Shown in pieces: positions 24,187 through 32,888 of a stretch of 64,000 bases of DNA. Each line of letters starts with the position of its first letter. Positions within the stretch are counted from its first letter, which is position 1. The position numbers and the translations under genes were made by a program. Source of the DNA: Claveliimonas acetigenes (GTDB lineage: Bacteria > Bacillota > Clostridia > Lachnospirales > Lachnospiraceae); the NCBI RefSeq assembly GCF_025567385.1, contig NZ_JAOQJU010000007.1, positions 1 to 64,000 of the forward strand. Direction: 5' to 3'. The notes under the pieces are model-generated. The model saw only the letters and a program-made list of their open reading frames with translations. It was not told the DNA's origin and ran no database searches.

Positions 24187-26199
24187 TTACTGCTCCGGCT
24201 GCGGGTTTTCCGGATCACCCGATTCTCCCGAACCATCCGGCTCCTCTGGGTTTTCCGGTTCCTCTGGTTCTTCCGGTCTTTCCGGCTCAGCCGGATCCAC
24301 CGGAACCTCCGGGTTCTCTGGTTCTTCCGGATCCGGGTTCTCCGGAGCCTCTATAATCTCCTGTTTCACTTCCTGACATTTTGTACAGGTATATTCTATA
24401 TATCCATCCTGCCCCTCGGCTGCTTCCACACGTCCGGTTTCCACAAAATCATGTCCCAGTTCATGGATACTTCCATCTACCCATGCAGCACAGTAAGAGG
24501 TCAGGCTTCCTTTATCATAAGAAGCAACTCCCATATCCTTCCCCCATGCCAGCGTATACCTGAGACTGATGGTCTCGCCTCCGTTCAGCTTCCAGGAAGA
24601 CATTGCCTTGCCGGGACAGAGCGTTCCATTTATAAAATACAGCCATCCGGAACCTTGCGTAAAATCAAATTCTCCCAACTTATCTCTGGTTCCTTTTGGC
24701 GTAAATGCCACGCCGTCCCGTTCAAGCAAGGTTCCCAGCCGGGAATCTATCTCGCAGCCCCGGAAGGCGTCTGCCCTGCTGATGCTTCTTAAATAAAGTT
24801 CCGTCTGCAGATTTCCTCCATAAGACACTTCATACCCATTCTGTTCCAGCGCCTCCAGCACCGCGACAGCCGCCGTATCTCCGGATTTTATTTCTATTTC
24901 ACATTCGTCCACAATTCCGCAGCCCACCGTTGTGGCATCAATCACAACGTAAACATTTCCGATTTCATTTCCCTCATCATGTGCATGATAACGGATATCG
25001 TACTTCACCCACCGGGAATTCCCCTCATTATCCCATGCAAGTACCGTCACAACATGATTACTGTAATCACCTACATTGGGTCGCTCAAATTGAAGCACAT
25101 ATTCATAATTGCCTGATCCGGTAGGATTGGTGATAGGCTGCCCATCCATCTTTACTTCAATATTATCTGCATAGATGGTTTCCCCTCTCCAGGTCTTTGC
25201 GGTAACGATAAATGTAAATTCATTCGTCTTAATGTCTCCCTCCCAATTGTCAAACGTAGTCGTAATAACCGGAGGATGCTCTCCTACCGACGGATTCTCT
25301 TCCGCTGCCTTTTCTGCCTGGTATGTAATTACATATCTCGTGTAATTCCTTTTCCCGTCTTTATCCGTAAAATAAATCGTAATATAGTTTGTTCCAAGCG
25401 ACAATTCTGCCTGATAATACTTCTCCTGCTCTGCTTTCAGATAAGTGCCGGATCCTTTGTCATTTTTATGACGATAATTCACCCTGATATTGGCATTTAC
25501 CGAAGGGTCAGAATAATATACATAAAATTCAAATCTATCTTCCTCAAGCTCAGGAACCGTGATGATCCGATTATAAAGATCGGTAACCAGGCCGGGTTCA
25601 TTCTCGTTGTCCTCATCTCCATTTCCCGGATCCTCAATCTCTGTGCCTCCATTCTCTCCGGGGTTGTCTTTTTTACCGTCATCTATATCATCGCCGGGAT
25701 TCTCTCCCTTTCCTTCATCGGAATCTTCACCGGGCTTTTCTCCCTGCTCTTTATCGAGAGCTTCACCGAGCTTTTCTCCCTGCTCTTTATCGGGAGCTTC
25801 ACTGGGGTTTTCTTCCTGTCCTTCATCAGAATCTTCACCGGGCTTTTCGCTCTGCTCTTTATCAGCATCTTCACTGGGGTTTTCACTCTGCTCTTTATCG
25901 GAATCTTCGTCAGATTCGTTCTTCTGTCCCTCATCCGTCTCTCTGTCCTGATTATCAGAGACTTTTTCTTCCTGCGTCTCTCCCTCTTGCGACTCTTCTC
26001 CCGTAAGCCCGGCCTCTTCTGACTGTGCGCTTCCGCCATTTTTCTGGCGTATATCAACCCGAAGAAAATCCGCCTCTTCTGCCAGCGGATTTTCCGGCTC
26101 TATCCTTTCCTCTGCTTTACCCCATACAACTGTACAGATGAATATTGCGGCAAACAAAAGGAAAGATATTATTTTTATATATTTTTTCTTTTTGTTCAT
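24187..26199 (-). CDS. Secreted DUF4430 protein, transcobalamin beta-domain-like
   Basis: This 670-residue protein is the first gene after the cobalamin riboswitch. Residues 8-27 are a signal or anchor helix (IISFLLFAAIFICTVVW). An acidic linker of 15- to 17-residue repeats (EKPGEDSDEGQ, DKEQGEK) spans about 60-185. Two Ig- or cadherin-like beta domains (about 200-410) follow. A DUF4430 domain at about 410-545 has GDTAAVAVLEALEQNGYEV, LRSISRADAFRG, GSGWLYFINGTLCPGKAMSS and GETISLRYTLAWG. A Cys pair (TCTKC) and a Pro-Glu-rich tail close the protein. DUF4430 is the family of the transcobalamin C-terminal domain. It likely binds corrinoids together with the toroid protein encoded 38 bp downstream. 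Confidence 0.85.
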   Translation of the reverse strand: MNKKKKYIKIISFLLFAAIFICTVVWGKAEERIEPENPLAEEADFLRVDIRQKNGGSAQSEEAGLTGEESQEGETQEEKVSDNQDRETDEGQKNESDEDSDKEQSENPSEDADKEQSEKPGEDSDEGQEENPSEAPDKEQGEKLGEALDKEQGEKPGEDSDEGKGENPGDDIDDGKKDNPGENGGTEIEDPGNGDEDNENEPGLVTDLYNRIITVPELEEDRFEFYVYYSDPSVNANIRVNYRHKNDKGSGTYLKAEQEKYYQAELSLGTNYITIYFTDKDGKRNYTRYVITYQAEKAAEENPSVGEHPPVITTTFDNWEGDIKTNEFTFIVTAKTWRGETIYADNIEVKMDGQPITNPTGSGNYEYVLQFERPNVGDYSNHVVTVLAWDNEGNSRWVKYDIRYHAHDEGNEIGNVYVVIDATTVGCGIVDECEIEIKSGDTAAVAVLEALEQNGYEVSYGGNLQTELYLRSISRADAFRGCEIDSRLGTLLERDGVAFTPKGTRDKLGEFDFTQGSGWLYFINGTLCPGKAMSSWKLNGGETISLRYTLAWGKDMGVASYDKGSLTSYCAAWVDGSIHELGHDFVETGRVEAAEGQDGYIEYTCTKCQEVKQEIIEAPENPDPEEPENPEVPVDPAEPERPEEPEEPENPEEPDGSGESGDPENPQPEQ
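25640..25950 (-). repeat. Degenerate tandem repeats coding the acidic linker
   Basis: Units of about 45-48 bp, such as AAAGAGCAGGGAGAAAAGC on the minus strand, repeat about six times. They code for the variable EKPGEDSDEGQ-type linker of the DUF4430 protein. Such a linker spaces a ligand-binding domain away from the membrane and is prone to length change. Confidence 0.7.
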
Positions 26200-26256
26200 C
26201 TCTGCTCCTTAATTAAATAAAAAAGATTGCGTCTTGCGCGCGAGCGGACTGTATCA

Positions 26257-26296
26257 CAAAAAAAGACCATTAGAACCTTCCGGCTCAAATGGTCTT
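26257..26296 (-). terminator. Rho-independent terminator of the cobalamin riboswitch (expression platform)
   Basis: AAGACCATT and AATGGTCTT form a perfect 9-bp outer stem. It extends inward through GAACC/GGCTC and is followed on the minus strand by seven T residues. It lies between the aptamer and the first structural gene (58 bp before ATG 26199), so B12 binding would be expected to favour termination. Confidence 0.85.
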
Positions 26297-26379
26297 CCTC
26301 TATACGCAATATCCGTGTAAAACAATACTACTATGATTAGTAAAAATGGTATAATAAGTAAACGTACACCAAAATACTT

Positions 26380-26560
26380 ATGGCAATACACAAAGCATAT
26401 CCGTCAGACAACTGCAACCCTTGAGTCCGAAAGGTCGACATAGAGTTTCCACAGATAGACCTGACTTAAAGCTCTCGCTTATCACAGTAGCGTTCCTGCG
26501 TGGGAATTGCACCCATCTTCCTATGCACAAAGCATAAAATCCATAAAAACCCGTCTTCAC
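26380..26560 (-). promoter_or_regulatory. Cobalamin (B12) riboswitch
   Basis: Read on the minus strand, the core GGGTGCAATTCCCACGCAGG is followed at once by AACGCTACTGTGATAAGCG, and 12 nt later by AAGTCAGG. This is the conserved central part of cobalamin aptamers (GGTGCAAATCCC..CGCTACTGTGA..AAGTCAGG). The core spans about 26459-26514 and flanking stems bring the aptamer to about 180 nt. A promoter precedes it and a terminator follows it. By family knowledge, B12 or a related corrinoid switches the downstream operon off. Confidence 0.9.
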
Positions 26561-26579
26561 TATTTCATTAACTTTGATT

Positions 26580-26608
26580 ATTATACACGTCCTCTATTCT
26601 CTTTTCAA
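26580..26608 (-). promoter_or_regulatory. Promoter of the B12-regulated operon
   Basis: On the minus strand TTGAAA (26603-26608), a 17-bp spacer and TATAAT (26580-26585) place the start site near 26573, just before the riboswitch. It lies about 50 bp after the nucleoside kinase stop codon. Confidence 0.75.
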
Positions 26609-26654
26609 TAGTCAATTCATTTTCACACTCTATCCGGCCGCCTCCCGTTACCGA

Positions 26655-28316
26655 CTACACTTGAAAGCATCCTCCGCCGATAAATTCTCTAAGGAGTGAA
26701 TTCATTGGCACAATCTCGCTTCCGATTCCCACAAAATAATCCAGGAACTTCAGAAGTCTTTTCGCCTCCAGGTATTCCGGGCAATCCTTCTCTATACCGA
26801 ATAACAGCGGCTCTACATACTGTTTCAGCACCGCGAGCTCATAAATCAAAGAAGAATTGAACATTACATCCGCTTCTTCCTGATAAGGAAAAATATTTTG
26901 CTCCTCTCCCCTCCTTACGGACGGCCACATGGCAATGGTACGTTTTGCACAGGTTCCTCTGGTACGCGCGTCACGCACCAAACGCCTGATCAACCGCCCG
27001 TCTGTGGTCGGTATCCGGTTGTGTTCATCAATATTAAGCTGTGTCAGCGCACTGATATATATCTTAAACTTATTTTCCTGAGGGAGCGCCTCCGTCATTT
27101 TGGGATTCAGGCAGTGGATTCCCTCAATAACCAACACATCATTTTCACCCAGTCTTTTCGGTTTCCCGGAAAAATCCTTGTGTCCTGTCTTGAAATTAAA
27201 GACCGGCAATACAACTTCCTTACCAGAAAGGAGTTCTGTCATCTGTCTGTTAAACAATGGAACATCGACCGTTTCCAGACACTCAAAATCATATTCTCCG
27301 TTTTCATCCCGGGGAGTATCCTCTCGCTCTACAAAATAATTATCTACGGCAATGGGATGGGGTACAAGCCCTTTTGCCTTTAATTGAATAGAAAGCCGGT
27401 GGGAAAATGTGGTCTTTCCGGAAGAAGATGGCCCGGCAATCAATATGAACTTCGCTTCCGGCTTTGCTGCGATCCTGTCTGCAATATCAGAGATCTGGCT
27501 CTCCTGCATGGCTTCCTGCACCAGCACCATCTCCCGGAAATCCTTCCTGGTTATCTCGTCGTTCAGTGCACCTACCGTCTCAATCCCCTGCATATCTCCC
27601 CATTTTGTAGACTCTTTCAATACCTGAAACAGCTTGTTTGCCGGGCAGAACGGCGCCAGCTCTTTCGGTTTTTTTCTTCCGGGCATCTGCACTACAAATC
27701 CTTCATCATAAAGATAAAGCTCAAAATATTTCAGATATCCCGCGCTTGGCACCATATAACCATAGTAATAATCTTCAAATTCATTCATACTGTAAATATT
27801 AACTTTCGAAACCCGGCGATACTCAAACAGCCTCTCTTTGTCGTGCATCCCATGCTGCCTGAACAACGCTACTGCATCATCTGTGTGGATAGTGCGTTTG
27901 TGAATCGGCATATCCATCTCTACCAATTCCCGCATCCGTTTCCTGACTTTCTCTAAAAAGGCTTCATTTACATGAACAGCCCCTTCTACCGTACAATAAT
28001 ATCCGTCCCCCACCGAAAAATGAATTCTCACCTTCTCAATATCAGCATGATTGCATACGTCATAGACTGCTTTTACCAGCAAAAGATTCATACTGCGCTT
28101 ATACGTCTTATGCCCAATCGGATCCCCTGTCGTAATAAAACGCATAGTACAATCACCCTGTAATGTTTTCTGCAATTCCTGCAGTCTTTCATTTACAATT
28201 ACCAGTACAATATCATTTTCATAATTCTTCTGGTAATCTGCTGCAATCTCACGGTACGAAGTCCCCGCCGCATACTGCACAACGCGGTCCTCTACCTGCA
28301 CACTATATTTTTCCAT
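26655..28316 (-). CDS. Uridine kinase-like nucleoside kinase with N-terminal extension
   Basis: This 553-residue protein has an N-terminal part of about 270 residues resembling the TGS and editing-like part of threonyl-tRNA synthetase (YSVQVEDRVVQYAAGTSYRE at the start, HKTYKRSMN near residue 70). The phosphoribulokinase/uridine-kinase domain follows: Walker A GPSSSGKTTF (about 294), PIAVDNYFVERED, VLVIEGIHCLN and the lid RLVRDARTRGT. This architecture is widespread in Clostridia and is annotated as nucleoside kinase. The N-terminal part may bind RNA or be vestigial. It is separated from the downstream riboswitch operon by its own 3' end and a new promoter. Confidence 0.88.
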   Translation of the reverse strand: MEKYSVQVEDRVVQYAAGTSYREIAADYQKNYENDIVLVIVNERLQELQKTLQGDCTMRFITTGDPIGHKTYKRSMNLLLVKAVYDVCNHADIEKVRIHFSVGDGYYCTVEGAVHVNEAFLEKVRKRMRELVEMDMPIHKRTIHTDDAVALFRQHGMHDKERLFEYRRVSKVNIYSMNEFEDYYYGYMVPSAGYLKYFELYLYDEGFVVQMPGRKKPKELAPFCPANKLFQVLKESTKWGDMQGIETVGALNDEITRKDFREMVLVQEAMQESQISDIADRIAAKPEAKFILIAGPSSSGKTTFSHRLSIQLKAKGLVPHPIAVDNYFVEREDTPRDENGEYDFECLETVDVPLFNRQMTELLSGKEVVLPVFNFKTGHKDFSGKPKRLGENDVLVIEGIHCLNPKMTEALPQENKFKIYISALTQLNIDEHNRIPTTDGRLIRRLVRDARTRGTCAKRTIAMWPSVRRGEEQNIFPYQEEADVMFNSSLIYELAVLKQYVEPLLFGIEKDCPEYLEAKRLLKFLDYFVGIGSEIVPMNSLLREFIGGGCFQV

Positions 28317-28344
28317 TGGAACATCACTCCTTTTTGCCTATCCA

Positions 28345-29124
28345 TTACAGTACAACGAAGGGCGAACGGATTTTTTCCTTTTCTACCGTCACTCCGGCAA
28401 TCCTGCTGCCCAGATACCCTGCCACATCTTCGATAAAAATATGTTCAATTCCGTAATGACCTGCGTCAATAACAGCAAGCCCCTGCGCCACCGCATCAAT
28501 TCCTGTATGATGGTCGATATCTCCAGTTATCAGTACATCTGCTTTCTTCTCCAGCGCCGCCGGTATCATACTTTTCCCCGAACCGGGAGAAATGGCAATT
28601 CGTCTGACGTCTTTCTGAAGATTTCCAAATACCTTTACCGTATCCAGTCCAAATCTTTCCTTCACTAGTTCACAGCATTCCCGCAGTGTCATCGTCTGAG
28701 AAATGTCTGCCACTCTTCCAATTCCTTCCGGGATATCTCCATCGCTGGTTACTTCCAGAACTTCCGCATTCTCAAGCGACAGTTTTTCTCCGGAAAGAGC
28801 CGCCATCCCCTTTACATCATAATTGGTATGCATCGCATAATAGGATATGTCGTTCTGGATCAGTTTCAGAACCCTTGCTCCAATAAAGTCCTGATTATTC
28901 ACCCGTTTCATTCCGGAAAAAATCAAAGGATGATGCGTAATCAGCATGTCCGCACCGGAGTGGACCGCATTTTCTACCACTTCATCCGTAGCATCCAGCG
29001 CCACATAAATATATTTCACTTCTTTGTCATCCCTGCCTGCAAGAAGCCCTACATTGTCCCACTCCAGCGCATAGCTTCCCGGATATGCGGATTCTATAAT
29101 TTCTATAATCTTTCTGCATAGCAT
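28345..29124 (-). CDS. Nif3-like dinuclear metal-centre protein (DUF34)
   Basis: This 259-residue member of the Nif3/YbgI family has an N-terminal YALEWDNVGLLAG and the metal-ligand motifs DMLITHHPLIF, MHTNYDVK and TGDIDHHTG plus DAGHYGIEH. Family members form hexamers with two metals per subunit, and their role is uncertain (GTP cyclohydrolase-like or metal-insertion roles have been proposed). It follows trmK by 19 bp. The trmK-nif3 pair is highly conserved in Firmicutes. Confidence 0.9.
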   Translation of the reverse strand: MLCRKIIEIIESAYPGSYALEWDNVGLLAGRDDKEVKYIYVALDATDEVVENAVHSGADMLITHHPLIFSGMKRVNNQDFIGARVLKLIQNDISYYAMHTNYDVKGMAALSGEKLSLENAEVLEVTSDGDIPEGIGRVADISQTMTLRECCELVKERFGLDTVKVFGNLQKDVRRIAISPGSGKSMIPAALEKKADVLITGDIDHHTGIDAVAQGLAVIDAGHYGIEHIFIEDVAGYLGSRIAGVTVEKEKIRSPFVVL

Positions 29125-29143
29125 ATATCTCTTCCTCCTTCTG

Positions 29144-29839
29144 TCAGATACGGTATCGTTCCAGCGCCAGCTCTGTAAGCGCCAGTTCTTCTTCCAACTC
29201 CATAAGGCGCTGCCGGCTCCGGCTGCCTCCCTGTGTAAGGAGACCTTCCCGAATCTTCTGCTTCATCCCTTTTTCGCGCATCAGATATCTGTACAATACC
29301 GGATGCCTCGCTTCTAAAAGCTTTCGTCCATAAAGAAGCTCTGCTTCATCATGCACACTCTCTTTTCCATGTACCACTTTCATCATAGGATAGAACTTTC
29401 CATCTTCCTCCACCATATCTTCCGCAACGGTAAGATAACCATTCCGGCTCAGATATTCCCTGACCTTCCTAATCTCAGACTGGGGCTGCAGAATGAATTC
29501 CTTCAGACTCTGTGTCACTTCAGGATTCCCGTCAAGGATCCGGATAACCAGCCCGCCGCCCATACCTGCCGCTATCATAGTGTCCGTTTCCCCAGGCAGC
29601 AGGGCAGACAGGCCATCCGACAATCTGGTTTCGATTACTTCTTCCATTCCACGTTCCCGGATATGTATTTTTGCCCGCTTAAGAGGCCCCCGGTTAATAT
29701 CCATAGCAATGGCTCTGGGGCTGATTCCTTTCTCGATAAGATAAATGGGAATATAACCATGATCAGTTCCAATATCTGCAACAGAGGCGCCCTCTGTCAC
29801 AAGACTTGCAACTGCATGAAGTCTTTTTGATAGTTCCAT
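29144..29839 (-). CDS. trmK: tRNA (adenine-22-N1)-methyltransferase
   Basis: This 231-residue class I SAM-dependent methyltransferase has the SAM-binding motif VADIGTDHGYIPIYLI, then AIAMDINRGPL, LSDGLSALLPGE and the catalytic-loop motif MIAAGMGGGL, followed by ILQPQSEI. This pattern, the size, and its place between rpoD and nif3 match TrmK (YqfN), which methylates A22 in tRNA. A coiled C-terminal helix closes the protein. Confidence 0.93.
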   Translation of the reverse strand: MELSKRLHAVASLVTEGASVADIGTDHGYIPIYLIEKGISPRAIAMDINRGPLKRAKIHIRERGMEEVIETRLSDGLSALLPGETDTMIAAGMGGGLVIRILDGNPEVTQSLKEFILQPQSEIRKVREYLSRNGYLTVAEDMVEEDGKFYPMMKVVHGKESVHDEAELLYGRKLLEARHPVLYRYLMREKGMKQKIREGLLTQGGSRSRQRLMELEEELALTELALERYRI

Positions 29840-29852
29840 AGGCGCCTCTTTC

Positions 29853-30968
29853 TTAATCTAAATAATCTCTTAATTTTCTGCTGCGGCTCGGATGACGGAG
29901 TTTTCTGAGCGCTTTCGCCTCTATCTGGCGGATACGCTCTCTCGTTACATCGAATTCCTTGCCCACTTCTTCCAACGTGCGGGCGCGTCCGTCATTCATT
30001 CCGAAGCGAAGACGGAGTACCTTCTGTTCCCTCTCGGTCAGGGTATCCAACACTTCATCCAGCTGTTCTTTTAAAAGCGTTGCCGCTGCCGCCTCTGCCG
30101 GTACAGGCACATTATCATCCTGAATAAAATCTCCAAGATGGCTGTCCTCTTCTTCACCAATCGGCGTCTCCAAAGATACCGGCTCCTGGGATATTTTTAA
30201 AATCTCTCTTACCCTTTCTACAGGCATGTCCAACTCTTCCGCAATCTCTTCCGGCGTAGGCTCACGCCCTAATTCCTGCAAAAGCTGTCTGGATACACGG
30301 ATTAACTTGTTGATGGTTTCCACCATGTGAACCGGAATACGGATGGTTCTTGCCTGATCTGCGATAGCACGGGTAATTGCCTGGCGAATCCACCAGGTAG
30401 CATACGTACTGAACTTAAATCCTTTGCGGTAATCAAACTTTTCCACTGCCTTAATCAGCCCCAGGTTTCCCTCCTGGATTAAATCCAGAAAGAGCATTCC
30501 CCGCCCTACGTAACGCTTAGCAATACTCACCACCAGACGCAGATTGGCCTCTGCAAGACGTTTCTTCGCTTCTTCGTCACCGTCAGCCATCCGCTTAGCA
30601 AGCTCTACTTCTTCTTCCGCAGACAAAAGCGGGACCTTGCCGATTTCTTTCAGATACATGCGGACGGGATCTTCAATGCTGATTCCATCCGGGACGGACA
30701 GATCAATCTTCTCCATATCCACTTCATCTTCCTCAGAAAGGACGATCTCCATATCGTCATCATCATCGGCTGTATCTGCACTGATGCGGAGCACATCAAT
30801 ATTCTGCGCTTCCAGATACTCAAATACCTTCTCCATCTGCTCTGCATTCAGTTCCATGTCTGAGAAAAAGTCATTAATTTCCTGTATCTCCAGAATACTT
30901 TTCTTCTTCTTTCCGAGTGCTACAAGTTCTTTTAACTTTTCCCCGAATTTTACAACATTCTCTTCCAT
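29853..30968 (-). CDS. rpoD: Primary sigma factor RpoD (sigma-A)
   Basis: This 371-residue factor has a region 1.1 in the first 90 residues. Region 2 contains LRLVVSIAKRYVGRGMLFLD and the DNA-melting FKFSTYATWWIRQAI. Region 3 follows (EIAEELDMPVERVREIL). Region 4 contains the helix-turn-helix LEEVGKEFDVTRERIRQIEA. Length and motifs are those of Firmicute sigma-A. It sits 39 bp downstream of dnaG, the classical macromolecular-synthesis operon order. Confidence 0.97.
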   Translation of the reverse strand: MEENVVKFGEKLKELVALGKKKKSILEIQEINDFFSDMELNAEQMEKVFEYLEAQNIDVLRISADTADDDDDMEIVLSEEDEVDMEKIDLSVPDGISIEDPVRMYLKEIGKVPLLSAEEEVELAKRMADGDEEAKKRLAEANLRLVVSIAKRYVGRGMLFLDLIQEGNLGLIKAVEKFDYRKGFKFSTYATWWIRQAITRAIADQARTIRIPVHMVETINKLIRVSRQLLQELGREPTPEEIAEELDMPVERVREILKISQEPVSLETPIGEEEDSHLGDFIQDDNVPVPAEAAAATLLKEQLDEVLDTLTEREQKVLRLRFGMNDGRARTLEEVGKEFDVTRERIRQIEAKALRKLRHPSRSRKLRDYLD

Positions 30969-31007
30969 GTAATGTCCATCCTCTCATTGCTTGTTTATAT
31001 TTTATCC

Positions 31008-32783
31008 TTAATTAATAGAAATATGCAGTTTCTCAAGGTCCTGCAGCGTCCGCTTCGCTTCCATCAGCTTCTGCAGCCCTCTCATATCTGTAGGTTCCAG
31101 TTCCTTTGCCGCCGTCTCTATACTGTATTCCTTTACCTTTATCACCGTTTCCTTCAGCGCTTTCTCCTGCTCCTGTATCGTAGACAGGCTCTGTATCTTC
31201 GTGTGGAACAGCTCCGCCACCTTCCGGTGTTCTTCTTCCTCCGTAAAATGATTCATAATCTGCGCCGGGTTCACTGCTTTCGCATCGTACTGCTCATAAA
31301 GAAGCCTCGCCACTGTCCGATATAGGTTCTCTGTAAAATCTTCCGGGACGATATACTTCTTTATCTGGGTGAAAATGCTTTCCTTCTCAATCATCCAGGT
31401 AAGAAGGATTCTCTGAGACTTAAGCTGGCCGTCTTCTTTATCTTTCTCTCTGTTCACTGTACTTCTGGGACGTTCCACCGGCTTCGCCAGCCCTGTCTGC
31501 ACTGCCATTCTGCTTACTAATTTGCGCAGGTCAGGCGGATTCACATGATAATTTTTCGCCACTGCTTCTATGTAATTATTTCTTTCGATCTCTTCGTCAA
31601 ACTGATTCAGCCTCTTTGCTGCCTCACACATAAATGCAGTCTTTCCCTCCGGAGAATTCATATCGTATTCTCTCTCCAGAATTTCCAGCCCGAACATAAA
31701 TCCATTCCTTGCCTTGCTGATGCGCTCCTCAAATGCCTCTGCTCCCAGGTTCTTTATAAATTCATCCGGATCTTTATAAGGATCCATACGAATCACCCTC
31801 GCTGTAATCCCCACCTCTTTCAAAATCGGCATTGCCCGCAAGGCCGCCCGTGTTCCGGCATCATCGCTGTCATAAGTCAGGTACACCTCATCCACATACC
31901 GCTTAATCAGTGACGCATGTCCCGATGTAAGCGCCGTCCCGAGGGACGCTACTGCATTAGTAAATCCGGCCTGGTGCAGCGCTATCACATCCATATAACC
32001 CTCGCACAGCAGAAAATACGGCTTCCTTGAACTCCTTGCCCGATGAAGGCCATAGAGATTCCGGCTCTTGTCAAATACCGGCGTCTCCGGCGAATTCAGA
32101 TACTTTGGTTTTCCGTCTCCCATGACTCTTCCGCCAAACCCGATGACCCGGTTATTGGCATCCATAATAGGAAACATCACCCGGTTCCAGAACTTATCAT
32201 AAGCCCCATGCTTCTCGTCAATGGTAATCAGCCCGGCTTTCATAAGAAGCTGATCCGAATATCCTTTCGCCTTCAGATACTTATACAGATCATCACTGTA
32301 TTTGTTAGAGTACCCCAGCCCAAAAGCAGTGATTGTTCCATCCGAAAGCTGCCTGTCCTTCAAATATGTATACGCCTTCTCCCCCTGAGGGGATTTTAAC
32401 TGTGCATAGAAATACTTCGCCGCAAGCTTATTGATTTCCAAAAGCGCAGACTTTAGGTCCGCCCGTTCCCTCGCCTCTTTGGAATATTCCACTTCTGGCA
32501 GTTCCACTCCCGCCCGGTCGGCAAGCACCTTCACTGCTTCCGTAAAAGAATAATTTTCATACTCCATCAAGAATGTAAATACATTCCCTCCTTCTCCGCA
32601 ACCGAAGCAATAATACATCTGCTTCTGCCTGCTGACAGAAAAGGACGGAGACTTTTCATTGTGGAAAGGACAAAGTCCAAAATAGGAGCTTCCCTTTTTC
32701 TGCAGCTTCACATAACCGGAAATCACATCTACAATATCATTTTTTAACCGAACCTCTTCAATCAATTCTTCAGAGTAATACAT
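31008..32783 (-). CDS. dnaG: DNA primase
   Basis: This 591-residue primase starts at ATG 32783 (MYYSEELIEEVRLKND). The longer frame upstream has no ribosome site and lies outside the family. The CHC2 zinc domain (CPFHNEKSPSFSV, then YYCFGCGEGG) is followed by the catalytic core and the TOPRIM motif LLCEGYMDVIALHQAG with DSDDAGTRA. The C-terminal helicase-interaction domain follows. It makes primers for replication. Confidence 0.96.
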   Translation of the reverse strand: MYYSEELIEEVRLKNDIVDVISGYVKLQKKGSSYFGLCPFHNEKSPSFSVSRQKQMYYCFGCGEGGNVFTFLMEYENYSFTEAVKVLADRAGVELPEVEYSKEARERADLKSALLEINKLAAKYFYAQLKSPQGEKAYTYLKDRQLSDGTITAFGLGYSNKYSDDLYKYLKAKGYSDQLLMKAGLITIDEKHGAYDKFWNRVMFPIMDANNRVIGFGGRVMGDGKPKYLNSPETPVFDKSRNLYGLHRARSSRKPYFLLCEGYMDVIALHQAGFTNAVASLGTALTSGHASLIKRYVDEVYLTYDSDDAGTRAALRAMPILKEVGITARVIRMDPYKDPDEFIKNLGAEAFEERISKARNGFMFGLEILEREYDMNSPEGKTAFMCEAAKRLNQFDEEIERNNYIEAVAKNYHVNPPDLRKLVSRMAVQTGLAKPVERPRSTVNREKDKEDGQLKSQRILLTWMIEKESIFTQIKKYIVPEDFTENLYRTVARLLYEQYDAKAVNPAQIMNHFTEEEEHRKVAELFHTKIQSLSTIQEQEKALKETVIKVKEYSIETAAKELEPTDMRGLQKLMEAKRTLQDLEKLHISIN

Positions 32784-32888
32784 GCTGACTACATCCTTTT
32801 TAATAGGAAAGAACTGATTCTTCCTATTTTCTGTGAGGGATAAATCTGCCCTCATTATATTATATTCGACAAAACTTTCTCATTTCCT

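Noticed and set aside
25640..25950. CRISPR-like repeated units
   Set aside because: The repeats are degenerate, in frame and lack unique spacers; they encode a protein linker.
25276..26022. 248-codon plus frame with repeats
   Set aside because: It is the antisense of the acidic linker repeats of the DUF4430 gene.
32784..32855. 24-codon upstream extension of dnaG
   Set aside because: No ribosome site and not part of the primase family; MYYSEEL has an AAGGATG upstream.
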